The position numbers and the translations under genes were made by a program. DNA of 64,000 nt, from assembly GCA_943327755.2 (NCBI GenBank), contig CALPYF020000015.1:33552-97551 (forward strand), written 5' to 3'. Position 1 is the first letter of the stretch. Each line of letters opens with the position of its first letter. This DNA is from Deinococcus hopiensis KR-140 (lineage in GTDB: Bacteria > Deinococcota > Deinococci > Deinococcales > Deinococcaceae). Of this stretch, positions 23,274 to 31,067 are shown in pieces. The notes under the pieces were generated by a model. It worked only from the letters and a program-made list of their open reading frames with translations, was not told the DNA's origin and did not search any database.

Positions 23274-24685
23274 GCGCGCGCTCCTTCGGGGACGTAGTCG
23301 GGGGCGGGCACCGAGGGCGTCTCGACGTCCGGTTCATGCATCCCGGCGCGGGCGGTGCGGGTCAGCAGGAACACGTCCAGCCCGATCAGCGTCAGGTACA
23401 CCACCCAGAACGCCGCCAGCGACAGCAGCACCCACAGCGGGTTGAGCTGACTCACGGCGTCCCCGGTGCGCAGCAGGCCCTGCACGATCCACGGCTGGCG
23501 CCCCATCTCGGTCGCGATCCACCCGCTGAAGTTCGCCAGATGCGGGGCGAGCGGCATCGCCAGCAGCAGCGGGTACAGCCGCCCCGGGTCGTCCAGTTTG
23601 CCCTGCCGCCAGCGCCACACGTACACCAGGGTCACGAGCAGCATCAGGAAGCCCAGGCCGACCATCACGCGGAACGACCAGTACACCGGCCACACCCACG
23701 GCGTGTAGTTCCCCGGGCCGTACTTCGCCTCGTACTCCTTCTGAAGGTCGTTGATGCCTTTGGCCTTCTCGGTGAAGTTGTTGAAGGCCAGGAACGACCC
23801 GACGTACGGCACGCTGAGTTCGAAGCGGTTCTCGCGCGCGGCGTTGCTGGGCAGGGCCACGAGGCTCTCGGGCATCTGGTTGCCGTCCGGCGTGTCCCAC
23901 AGGGCGCTGAACGTGGCGTACTTCATGGGTTGGTCGCGCACGGCGCTCTGGCCCTGCTCGTGTCCGGCGAGGATCACGCCGCCCGAACCGATCAGCGCGG
24001 TGATCAAGGCTACGCGGAAACTGACGCGGAACGCCTCGACGTTCGCGCGGCGGCGCAGGTGGTAGGCGCTGACGGCCAGCACGAAGAACGCGGCGACGGT
24101 CAGGCTGCCCGCCCAGATGTGCGCGAACCATTCCAGGCCCTTGGGGTTGGTGACGATCGCCCAGGCGTCGGTCATGACGGCGCGGCCGTTTTTGAGCTCG
24201 AAGCCGACGGGGTGCTGCATCCAGGCGTTGGCGATGATGATCCAGAAGGCGCTGATGGTCGTTCCGGCGGCGACGATCCAGATGCTCGCGAGGCTCGCCC
24301 AGGCGGGGAGGCGGTCCTTGCCGAACCACCACAGGCCCAGGAAGGTGCTCTCGAGGAAGAAGGCCATCAGGACTTCCAGGGCCAGGGGTACGCCGAAGAT
24401 GTTCCCGACGAAGTTCGAGAAGCCCTGCCAGTTCATGCCGAACTGGAATTCCTGCACGATGCCGGTGACGACGCCGACGGCGAAGTTGATGAAGAAGAGG
24501 TGCCCGAAGAAGCGGGTGAGGTTCTCCAGTTTCGGGTCGCCGCTGCGGTACGCCAACGTCTGCAGCACGGCGATGATCAGGGCGAAGCCGACGGTGAAGG
24601 GGACGAAGAAGTAGTGGAAGATGCTGGTGGTGGCGAACTGGAAGCGGGACAGGTCGAGGGTGGAGAAGCCCAGGATCTCGTTCAT
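23270..24685 (-). CDS. cydA: Cytochrome bd ubiquinol oxidase subunit I
   Basis: 471 residues. It begins with LSRFQFATTSIFHYFFVPFTVG, which contains a heme-ligand histidine, and has the GRQPW motif in WIATEMGRQPWIVQGLLRT. The hydrophilic Q-loop is short, as in CIO-type and Gram-positive bd oxidases. The subunit carries hemes b558, b595 and d. It overlaps cydC and cydB by four bases each. Confidence 0.95.
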   Translation of the reverse strand: MNEILGFSTLDLSRFQFATTSIFHYFFVPFTVGFALIIAVLQTLAYRSGDPKLENLTRFFGHLFFINFAVGVVTGIVQEFQFGMNWQGFSNFVGNIFGVPLALEVLMAFFLESTFLGLWWFGKDRLPAWASLASIWIVAAGTTISAFWIIIANAWMQHPVGFELKNGRAVMTDAWAIVTNPKGLEWFAHIWAGSLTVAAFFVLAVSAYHLRRRANVEAFRVSFRVALITALIGSGGVILAGHEQGQSAVRDQPMKYATFSALWDTPDGNQMPESLVALPSNAARENRFELSVPYVGSFLAFNNFTEKAKGINDLQKEYEAKYGPGNYTPWVWPVYWSFRVMVGLGFLMLLVTLVYVWRWRQGKLDDPGRLYPLLLAMPLAPHLANFSGWIATEMGRQPWIVQGLLRTGDAVSQLNPLWVLLSLAAFWVVYLTLIGLDVFLLTRTARAGMHEPDVETPSVPAPDYVPEGARA

Positions 24686-26316
24686 ATGACCTTCTTTCGG
24701 GTGGCGGGCAGCGGGTGGAGGTGGCCGTCCTGAAGCCGGTAGACCTGATCAGCCAGGATCAGCGGCGCGGGCCGGTGCGTGACGAGCAGCAGGGTCCGCC
24801 CGGCGCACTCGCGGCCCAGGACGCGCAGCACGCGGGCCTCGGTGTCCGGGTCGAGGTGCGCGGTGGGTTCGTCGAGCAGCAGCACGTCCGAGCGTTTCAG
24901 TAGCGCGCGGGCCAGACTCACGCGGGCGCGCTGCCCGCCGGACAGGCGCGTGCCGCCCTCGCCGACCCAGGTGTCCAGCGGCAGGTCCGCCAGCCCCAGG
25001 TCGTCCAGCAGGGTCCGCAGCCGCTCGGGGGGCGCGTGCGGGTCGCCCAGGCGCAGGTTCTCCTCGACGGTGCCGTCCAGCAGCGGCGCGTCCTGCTCGT
25101 GCAGGGCTATGCGGGCGCGCAGGTCCGCCAGGGCCAGGGCGCGCAGGTCCGTCCCGCCCAGCGTCACCCGCCCGGCGGTGGGGTCGAGGTCGCGGCTGAT
25201 CAGGCCCAGCAGGGTGCTCTTGCCCGCGCCGCTGGGGCCGGTGACGCCCACCCGCGCGCCCGGCGGGAGGGGCAGGGTCACGCCGCGCAGCAGGTCGCGC
25301 CCGCCGCGCGTGAGCCCCACGCCGTCCAGGGTCAGGGGCAGGGGTCCGGGCGGCAGGGGAGAGGATGCCACCGGGTCGGTCACGGCGGGCCGCACGGCCG
25401 CCAGCGCCTCGTCCCGCTCCTGCGCCGCCTTGGCCGCCGCGTGCGCGCCGGGCACCAGTGCGAGCGGGGTCAGCGCGTCGAAACTCGCGGCAGCCAGCAG
25501 CACGACCGCCGCCAGCCACGCGCCGCCCAGCGCGCCCGCCTCGACCAGGGTCAGGCCGCGCGTGAGGACCAGCGTGAAAGTCAGGGCGAACAGCGCCTCG
25601 CGGCCCAGCGTCAGGCCGGTCTGGAGGTGACCCTGCGCCTGGGTCACGCGGCGCAGCTGCCCGTTCAGGGCGTCCAGGCGGGGGGCCCACAGCTGCGCCG
25701 CGCCGTCCGCGCTGGCACTCAGCGCGTCGAGCAGCGCCGCGCCGTGCTCACGGGCCAGCCTCGCCTCCTCACGGGCCAGTTCCGCCGCCCGCGCGCGGGC
25801 CAGCCAGGGCAGCGCCGCCGCCAGCAGCAGCGGGCCCAGCACGCTCAGGCCCAGCCGGGCGTCCAGGCTCAGCAGCCACCCACCCGCCAGCAGCGCGGCC
25901 CCCGCGAAGCCCAGCAGCGGCAGGGTCACGCGCAGCTCCGCGAACTGCCGCGCGTCCAGGTCCGCGCTGCTGCGCGCGAGCAGGTCGCCGCCCCGTTCAC
26001 GCGCGAGCAGGTCCCGCCCGAACCGCGAGACGCGGTCGAACAGCGCCGCCCGCTGCTCCTCCCCGGCCCGCAGGGCGGCGGCGTGCCCGGTCAGGCGTTC
26101 GGCGTAGCGCAGGCCCGCGCGGCCCACGCCCAGCCCGCGCACCAGCGTCACGAGTAGCGTCAGGCTCAGGAACACCTCGGGCCGCAGCGCCGCGCGGGCG
26201 ATCAGGCGACCCGAGGCGCCCGCCAGCGCCACACCCGCCAGGGTGGCCGCGACGCCCAGCAGCGCCGGAAGGAGGAAGGGCCGCCAGCCTCCGGCGCGCC
26301 TGACCGGGCGGGTCAT
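24682..26316 (-). CDS. cydC: Thiol reductant ABC exporter subunit CydC
   Basis: 544 residues: about six membrane segments then an ATPase domain with Walker A GPSGAGKSTLLGL, the signature LSGGQRARVSLARALL and Walker B LLLDEPTAHLD. CydDC exports cysteine/glutathione to the periplasm and is needed for cytochrome bd assembly. The start at 26316 (MTRPVRRAGGWRPF) overlaps the cydD stop as ATGA; a longer frame upstream is a shadow of cydD. Confidence 0.92.
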   Translation of the reverse strand: MTRPVRRAGGWRPFLLPALLGVAATLAGVALAGASGRLIARAALRPEVFLSLTLLVTLVRGLGVGRAGLRYAERLTGHAAALRAGEEQRAALFDRVSRFGRDLLARERGGDLLARSSADLDARQFAELRVTLPLLGFAGAALLAGGWLLSLDARLGLSVLGPLLLAAALPWLARARAAELAREEARLAREHGAALLDALSASADGAAQLWAPRLDALNGQLRRVTQAQGHLQTGLTLGREALFALTFTLVLTRGLTLVEAGALGGAWLAAVVLLAAASFDALTPLALVPGAHAAAKAAQERDEALAAVRPAVTDPVASSPLPPGPLPLTLDGVGLTRGGRDLLRGVTLPLPPGARVGVTGPSGAGKSTLLGLISRDLDPTAGRVTLGGTDLRALALADLRARIALHEQDAPLLDGTVEENLRLGDPHAPPERLRTLLDDLGLADLPLDTWVGEGGTRLSGGQRARVSLARALLKRSDVLLLDEPTAHLDPDTEARVLRVLGRECAGRTLLLVTHRPAPLILADQVYRLQDGHLHPLPATRKKVI

Positions 26317-27965
26317 GGGGCCTCCAGGGTCAGGGTGCGCCAGCCGGGCGGGGGGTCGCGGTGCGTGACGAGCAGCACCGTCCGCCCCCGCGCGGCCCGG
26401 CCGATCAGCGCGTGCAGGTCGCGCGCGGTATCCCCGTCCAGGTGGGTGGTGACCTCGTCGAGGAGCAGCAGGTCCGCGCCGGAGAGCAGCGCGCGGGCCA
26501 GGGCCAGCCGGGCCGTCTCCCCGCCGGACAGGCACGTGCCGCCCTCGCCCAGCGGGGCGTCCAGCGTGCCGGGCAGCGCGGCGATCACACCGTCCAGTCC
26601 GACCTCGCGTAGCGCGGTCCACAGCGCCCCGTCGTCCGCGTCGGGCGCGGCGAGGCGCAGGTTGTCGCGCACGCTGGCCGCCAGCAGGCGCGGGGCCTGG
26701 GGGACCAGGGCCACCCGGCGCGCCCAGCGGTCCGCGTTCAGGTCATCCAGCGGGACGCCGCCCACGGTCACCTGTCCGGTGTGGGCCACGTATTTCCCCA
26801 GCGCGTGCAGCAGCGCGCTCTTGCCGACGCCGCTCGGGCCGCGCAGGGCGACGTGCTCGCCACTGGCGACTGTGCCGGTCAGGGTGGCGGTCACGCCCGG
26901 CAGGTCGGCCCGCGCGCCCCGGAAGGTCAGTTCAGGGGCATCCAGCAGCGCGTCGCGCGTCCCGTCGGGCGCGCCGGGCACCGCGTCCAGGGCCGCCAGA
27001 TCGCGCGCGAGCGGTTCGGCGTCCAGCGCCGCGTGGCGGTCCGCGCCGAGCTGCCGCAGCGGTCCGAAGAACTCCGGGACGAGCATCAGCGCCGCCAGCG
27101 TGGGGGCCAGGGTGGCCTCGCCCCCGAAGAGCCGCACGCCGATCCACACGGCCACCAGCGCGGTGGCGAGGGTCGCGGCGAACTCCATGACGAAGCCCGA
27201 CAGGAACGCCACGCGCAGCACCCGCAGGGTCGCCTCGCGGTGTGCGCCCGCCGAGCGGACGAGCACGTCCCGGTAGGTGGGCACCGCCCCAAAGGCGTGC
27301 AGGGTCGGCAGGTGCCGCGTCAGGGTCAGCAGCCGCCCCGCGAGCCGGGTGTGCCGCGTCCACTGCGCCTGCGTGGCGGCGTGCGTGGCGAGCCCCACGA
27401 GGTACAGGAACACCACGGTCAGCGGGCCGGTCACGAGCAGCAGCGCGGCGGTCGCCGGGTCCAGCCACGCCGTGACTCCCAGCGCGACCAGCGCGCAGAT
27501 CGCCGCGTGCGCCCGGCCCGGCAGGAAGCGCGCGTAGTACGGCGCGAGGCGCGGCCCCAGTTCACTGCTCAGCGTCACGAGGTCCGCCGCGCGTCGCCCA
27601 GAAAGCGCCACCGGACCCAGGGCCAGCAGCCGCGCCGTGAGGCGCCCGCGCTGCCACGTGGTCGCGTGGGCGGCCAGCCGCGCCGCCAGCGCCTCGCGCG
27701 CCGCGCCCGTCAAGGCCCGCACGCCCAGGCCCAGCGCGGCGCCCAGCACCTCGCCGATATCCGGCAGCCGGGCCGGCGGCGTGAGCACCCCAGCGATGAT
27801 CCGCGCGGCCAGCACGAAGGCCAGCGCCGTCCCCAGTGCGCCCAGCAGGCTCAGCGCGGCGCCCAGCGCCAGGGGGCGGCCCAGGCCGGGCGGGGCGTTC
27901 AGGGCGCGCCGCACCGGGTCCGGTGGGCGTGGGCGGGTGCGGTGGGCCACAGGTGCAGTGGTCAT
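26313..27965 (-). CDS. cydD: Thiol reductant ABC exporter subunit CydD
   Basis: 550 residues, the partner half-transporter of CydC. An N-terminal membrane domain includes LALGAALSLLGALGTALAFVLAA; the ATPase domain has GPSGVGKSALLHAL, LSGGETARLALARALL and LLLDEVTTHLD. It is the first gene of a cydDCAB operon in which all junctions are four-base overlaps. The promoter must lie in the 27966-28155 region shared with the divergent response-regulator gene. Confidence 0.9.
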   Translation of the reverse strand: MTTAPVAHRTRPRPPDPVRRALNAPPGLGRPLALGAALSLLGALGTALAFVLAARIIAGVLTPPARLPDIGEVLGAALGLGVRALTGAAREALAARLAAHATTWQRGRLTARLLALGPVALSGRRAADLVTLSSELGPRLAPYYARFLPGRAHAAICALVALGVTAWLDPATAALLLVTGPLTVVFLYLVGLATHAATQAQWTRHTRLAGRLLTLTRHLPTLHAFGAVPTYRDVLVRSAGAHREATLRVLRVAFLSGFVMEFAATLATALVAVWIGVRLFGGEATLAPTLAALMLVPEFFGPLRQLGADRHAALDAEPLARDLAALDAVPGAPDGTRDALLDAPELTFRGARADLPGVTATLTGTVASGEHVALRGPSGVGKSALLHALGKYVAHTGQVTVGGVPLDDLNADRWARRVALVPQAPRLLAASVRDNLRLAAPDADDGALWTALREVGLDGVIAALPGTLDAPLGEGGTCLSGGETARLALARALLSGADLLLLDEVTTHLDGDTARDLHALIGRAARGRTVLLVTHRDPPPGWRTLTLEAP

Positions 27966-28068
27966 GGGTACAGCCTGCGCTGATGGCCGTCCCCGGCGCG
28001 AGGGGCGACCGTCCTGAATCTCTTGAGGGTTTGCAGGAGGGACGGGAGCGGAGAGGAACAGCCCAGAC

Positions 28069-28087
28069 TATTGCAATATATCCAAAC
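28069..28087 (+). repeat. Island repeat, site A (upstream of response regulator)
   Basis: TATTGCAATATATCCAAAC, very AT-rich in a high-GC setting. The same 19 bases occur in reverse complement at site C, and the match extends two bases further (AG) at the CCAAAC end. A shorter match lies at site B. Site A ends 68 bases before the ATG of the response-regulator gene and could be a recombination or protein-binding site. Confidence 0.8.
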
Positions 28088-28143
28088 AGCAGGTCTAGCT
28101 GGATGGGCGGTCATAACAACTGGCGAAGAACCCCTCACCCCCG

Positions 28144-28149
28144 TAAGAT
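28144..28149 (+). promoter_or_regulatory. Leaderless -10 element
   Basis: TAAGAT lies six bases before the ATG at 28156, and no Shine-Dalgarno is visible, which fits a leaderless message. The -35 region (TGGCGA, 28121-28126, 17-base spacer) matches weakly, so an activator may be needed. Confidence 0.5.
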
Positions 28150-28155
28150 GCCCCC

Positions 28156-29805
28156 ATGTCGTTCGCTGGTTTCATCCCTCCCCGGACGATTCAGGACACG
28201 CCCCTGACCGTCCTGATCGTGGATGACAACCCCGACGACGCGGCGCACTACATGCATCTCCTGCGCCGCGCCGGCCTGAATGCCACCTGCCACCACGCCG
28301 AACTGGGCGAGCAGGGCGCGCAGCTGCTCCAGCTGCTCAAACCCGACTGCGTCCTGCTGGACTTCCATCTGCCCGACATGGACGCCCAGGACTTCCTGGC
28401 GCAGTGCCGGCCGGATATGCCCGTCCTGGTCATCACGGGGTCGGCTGAACACACTGTCGCCGCTGGCGTCCTGCAGCTGGGTGCCTCGCAGCTGCTGCAC
28501 AAGCGGACGCTCGACGCCGAGTCCCTGCGCACGCACCTGGCGGACAGTCTGCGCGATCACAGCCTGAAGCGTCAGCTGCGCGCCCAGCGTGAACGGATGC
28601 AGGCTGTGCTGGACAGCACCACGCAGGGCATGCTGTTCCTGCAGCGTGACGCGGGTGCGGGCTGGCTCGTGGCCTTTCAGAACCCGGCGGCCCACACCAT
28701 GCTGTCACTCTCGACGGGCCCTCTCGGGGACGAGGTGCCCGAACTGCTCGCGCTGCTCAACCGGGCTGCGCAGCAGGGTCACGCCTCCTGCCTCGAGATG
28801 CGCTGGCAGGGTCGCCGCCTCCGTCTGGACTGCGTGCCCGGAGCGGACGGCTGCACGGTCACGGTCCGCGACGTTGAAGAGGACCACCGCCGCGCCGATA
28901 TCGAACGGGCCCGGCACGAGGTGCTGCAACGGTTCGTGGAGGCGCGGCCCCTGCCGGAAATCCTACGGGCGGTGCGCGACCTGCTCCAGGCCACCCTGCC
29001 CGGGCGCCGAGGAGAGGTGCTGGCTGGGCCCCTGCTGCTGACGTGGCCGTATCTGTCGGCCCTGGGGGTTACGGCTGAGCGGTACCCTCTGGTGGGTGCC
29101 CGGTCGGCCCGGTCGGCTTTTGTGCCGGACATCGGGCGCTGGGCGATTCCGGTGCTCTCGCCGGATGCCGAGCACCTGCTCGGGGCGTTGCTGGTCTCGG
29201 CTGATGCCACGGAGGCCTGCCCGGCCTGTCTGGATGACGTGGTGAGTCTCACGGCGCTTCTGCTCATGCAGGCGCAGGACCGTGAGCATCTCGAACGGCA
29301 GGCGTGGCGTGACGCCCTGACCGAGCTCCCCAACCGTCCGGCCTTTCTCGCTGCGTTGAGCCGCGCCCTCGAGCCGGATGCGCTGGCGGTCCACCCGTGT
29401 GCGGTGGGGGTTCTGGATCTCGACGGATTTAAAAAGGTCAACGACACGCACGGGCATGCGGGTGGTGACGCCCTGCTGACGCAGGTGGCGCGGCGACTCC
29501 GGAATGCCTTTCCGGCTCCGGATGTCGTCGCGCGTGTCGGTGGCGACGAGTTCACGCTGCTGCTCACCACCTGGACAGACCCGCTGGCGCTGGAACGGGA
29601 TGTCAGGCGTCGGCTGCGGCTGGCGCTGGTCGAACCGTTTCAGGTGCAGGGCGAATTCGTGACCGTACGGGCCAGTGCCGGACTGGCGCTGGCCCCTGCC
29701 CACGCTGCCAGCCTGGACCGACTGCTGCACCTCGCGGACCGGGCCATGTACCGCGTCAAGCACCGGGGTGGAGAACTGGAACTGGCCCTCAGCGAACTGG
29801 AGTGA
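28156..29805 (+). CDS. Response regulator with C-terminal GGDEF domain
   Basis: 549 residues. A receiver domain spans about 17-130, with acidic pair D23/D24, phosphoacceptor D69 (VLLDFHLPDM), the Thr region LVITGSAEH and Lys in LLHKRT. The middle 140-370 looks PAS- then GAF-like. The GGDEF motif is intact at 462-466 (ARVGGDEFTLLL) without an RxxD inhibitory site, so it is probably an active diguanylate cyclase. No histidine kinase is adjacent. The gene faces a recombinase-like gene and is bracketed by copies of the island repeat, suggesting acquisition or control as a cassette. Confidence 0.9.
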   Translation: MSFAGFIPPRTIQDTPLTVLIVDDNPDDAAHYMHLLRRAGLNATCHHAELGEQGAQLLQLLKPDCVLLDFHLPDMDAQDFLAQCRPDMPVLVITGSAEHTVAAGVLQLGASQLLHKRTLDAESLRTHLADSLRDHSLKRQLRAQRERMQAVLDSTTQGMLFLQRDAGAGWLVAFQNPAAHTMLSLSTGPLGDEVPELLALLNRAAQQGHASCLEMRWQGRRLRLDCVPGADGCTVTVRDVEEDHRRADIERARHEVLQRFVEARPLPEILRAVRDLLQATLPGRRGEVLAGPLLLTWPYLSALGVTAERYPLVGARSARSAFVPDIGRWAIPVLSPDAEHLLGALLVSADATEACPACLDDVVSLTALLLMQAQDREHLERQAWRDALTELPNRPAFLAALSRALEPDALAVHPCAVGVLDLDGFKKVNDTHGHAGGDALLTQVARRLRNAFPAPDVVARVGGDEFTLLLTTWTDPLALERDVRRRLRLALVEPFQVQGEFVTVRASAGLALAPAHAASLDRLLHLADRAMYRVKHRGGELELALSELE

Positions 29806-29844
29806 AGTTCGGGGGGACATAGCGTGCCCATCAATGACTACGGG

Positions 29845-29859
29845 GCAATATATCCAAAC
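29845..29859 (+). repeat. Island repeat, site B
   Basis: GCAATATATCCAAAC, followed by AACAG where site A has AGCAG. It has the same orientation as site A and lies 40 bases after the response-regulator stop, so A and B form direct repeats about 1.77 kb apart around that gene. Confidence 0.75.
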
Positions 29860-29904
29860 AACAGAGAAGGTCTGGAGTTTTGCTTGTAACCGAGGCATAG
29901 CGCG

Positions 29905-29930
29905 CCGTTGATAAGGCAGCTTATCAACGG
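29905..29930. terminator. Perfect hairpin between convergent island genes
   Basis: An 11-bp perfect stem CCGTTGATAAG / CTTATCAACGG with a GCAG loop. It has no T tract and is followed by AAAGGAGGAG. It may be a bidirectional terminator or a protein-binding dyad. A second perfect palindrome, TTCTGGCGCCAGAA, lies at 29954-29967. No gene is supported in the rest of 29806-30047. Confidence 0.45.
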
Positions 29931-30047
29931 AAAGGAGGAGTCTTCTGACCTTCTTCTGGCGCCAGAATTCCTCTGAATCACATGACCTCACAGGATGGCC
30001 AGGAAGGTGCCTCGAAATTCTTCTGAGGGGTAAAGTACCTTGCTTTT

Positions 30048-30926
30048 TCAGGAGTTCTGACCGGACGAGTGGACACGGAGGCTGGGAAGGAGTGCCGTGT
30101 AACTGCCCAGGCCGAGCAGGGTGCGGGTCTGGTCACGGTCGTACACGCTCAGGAATCGCAGCGCGGCATGGTTGCGTAAAGCCTGCCAGGCTCGATACGG
30201 AACGCCAGAGCGTTCGCAGATGCGGTAGATTCGGGCGCGGAGCTGTGTATCGTCCAGTTCACCTTGTCCGGAGGAGCCGGTGATGAGGTGCCCCTGCGGT
30301 CGGGTGCCGATCAGGGGGGTATGTCCCCGGGCTTCTGCCAGGGCCTGGAGGGCAGCCTGGAGTTCTGGCGTACAGGGCACCACACGTCCTGCCGGCTGCC
30401 CAGGCTTATGCACCTGCACCGAGCTGAGATCATCCGCGACGTGAGCCCAGACCAGTGCTCGTACTTCCGGACCGCTGAGGCCGGCATGCGCACCGAGCAG
30501 GACAAGTGCGTGGTCTTCTGGCCCGCTCTGCTCCAGCAGCTTCAGGATGTCCTGTGGCGAATAGGCGCGGCGACGTTCCTCAGCTGGGTTGTGCTGCCCG
30601 GAACATCCCTCGAACGGGTTGTGGTCGACCACCTCAGCGTCCCTGAGGAGCACGTACAGTCGCCGTGCCTGACTCAGGCGGTTGTTGACGGAAGCAGTGA
30701 CGCCCCGGTACTCCCGGTGCAGCCAGGTCTGATAGCTCGCAGCATCCAGCGGCGAGGTCAGTGACTGGCCAGTCTCGTCCAGCCAGCGCTGTAGCGTCCG
30801 CCAGCCCGAACGGTGGGCCTTCCTCGTATTCCAGGGTCCGGCAACATGCTCCAGCAACAGCTCAAAGACCTCTTCTGGTGATCCGGAGGTCACGGCACGC
30901 TGGACGGCATCGGTCGATGAGGCCAT
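30048..30926 (-). CDS. Tyrosine recombinase-like protein with degenerate active site
   Basis: 292 residues from ATG 30926. An N-terminal SAM-like core-binding domain (about 20-100: AHRSGWRTLQRWLDETGQ, NNRLSQARRLYVLLRD) is followed by a XerD-like catalytic domain. The box I arginine is replaced (AGLSGPEVRAL, where the family has GLRxSEL). The lysine hairpin remains (HKPGQPAGRVVP). The HxLRH box reads QALRNH, the LGH box reads LLGLGSYT, and no Tyr sits at the nucleophile position. So only Lys and the second Arg survive, and strand cleavage is unlikely. A longer start at 30977 would place the repeat inside the coding region and is rejected. The protein may be a domesticated DNA-binding regulator. 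Confidence 0.8.
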   Translation of the reverse strand: MASSTDAVQRAVTSGSPEEVFELLLEHVAGPWNTRKAHRSGWRTLQRWLDETGQSLTSPLDAASYQTWLHREYRGVTASVNNRLSQARRLYVLLRDAEVVDHNPFEGCSGQHNPAEERRRAYSPQDILKLLEQSGPEDHALVLLGAHAGLSGPEVRALVWAHVADDLSSVQVHKPGQPAGRVVPCTPELQAALQALAEARGHTPLIGTRPQGHLITGSSGQGELDDTQLRARIYRICERSGVPYRAWQALRNHAALRFLSVYDRDQTRTLLGLGSYTALLPSLRVHSSGQNS

Positions 30927-30944
30927 AGCCAGAGGGTAAGGACT

Positions 30945-30963
30945 GTTTGGATATATTGCAATA
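30945..30963 (-). repeat. Island repeat, site C (upstream of recombinase-like gene)
   Basis: On the minus strand this reads TATTGCAATATATCCAAAC, identical to site A and extended by two bases (AG). Relative to the recombinase-like gene it has the same orientation as site A has to the response-regulator gene. It ends 18 bases before the start codon at 30926, where a promoter or operator is expected. Confidence 0.8.
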
Positions 30964-30997
30964 TTGGAGTCCCTCAATTTACGCTCTACCTTTGTTC

Positions 30998-31009
30998 TTG
31001 GATATATTG
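30998..31009 (-). repeat. Island repeat, site D (partial)
   Basis: TTGGATATATTG on the plus strand, the 12-base core of the island repeat, in the same orientation as site C and 53 bases from it. It lies 58 bases before the cobyrinate diamide synthase gene and marks the right side of the AT-rich island. Confidence 0.65.
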
Positions 31010-31067
31010 TTCACACCTCTGTGGAGAGCGCCTCCAAGCCCTATCCGGGATAAGGTGTGGGCCGCGT

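Noticed and set aside
28963..29991. A 342-codon minus-strand frame reaching into the island spacer
   Set aside because: It is mostly antisense to the response-regulator gene. Its non-overlapping N-terminal part shows no ribosome-binding site or domain.
29982..30026. A 14-codon plus-strand ORF in the island spacer
   Set aside because: The nearest Shine-Dalgarno-like run is nearly 50 bases upstream, and the peptide shows nothing notable.
30927..30977. N-terminal extension of the recombinase-like protein
   Set aside because: It would translate the repeat motif itself (I-A-I-Y-P-N); the shorter start at 30926 leaves the motif in the promoter region as for the response-regulator gene.
31010..31067. 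Cobalamin riboswitch before cobB
   Set aside because: The interval is too short and lacks the B12-box type conserved sequence.
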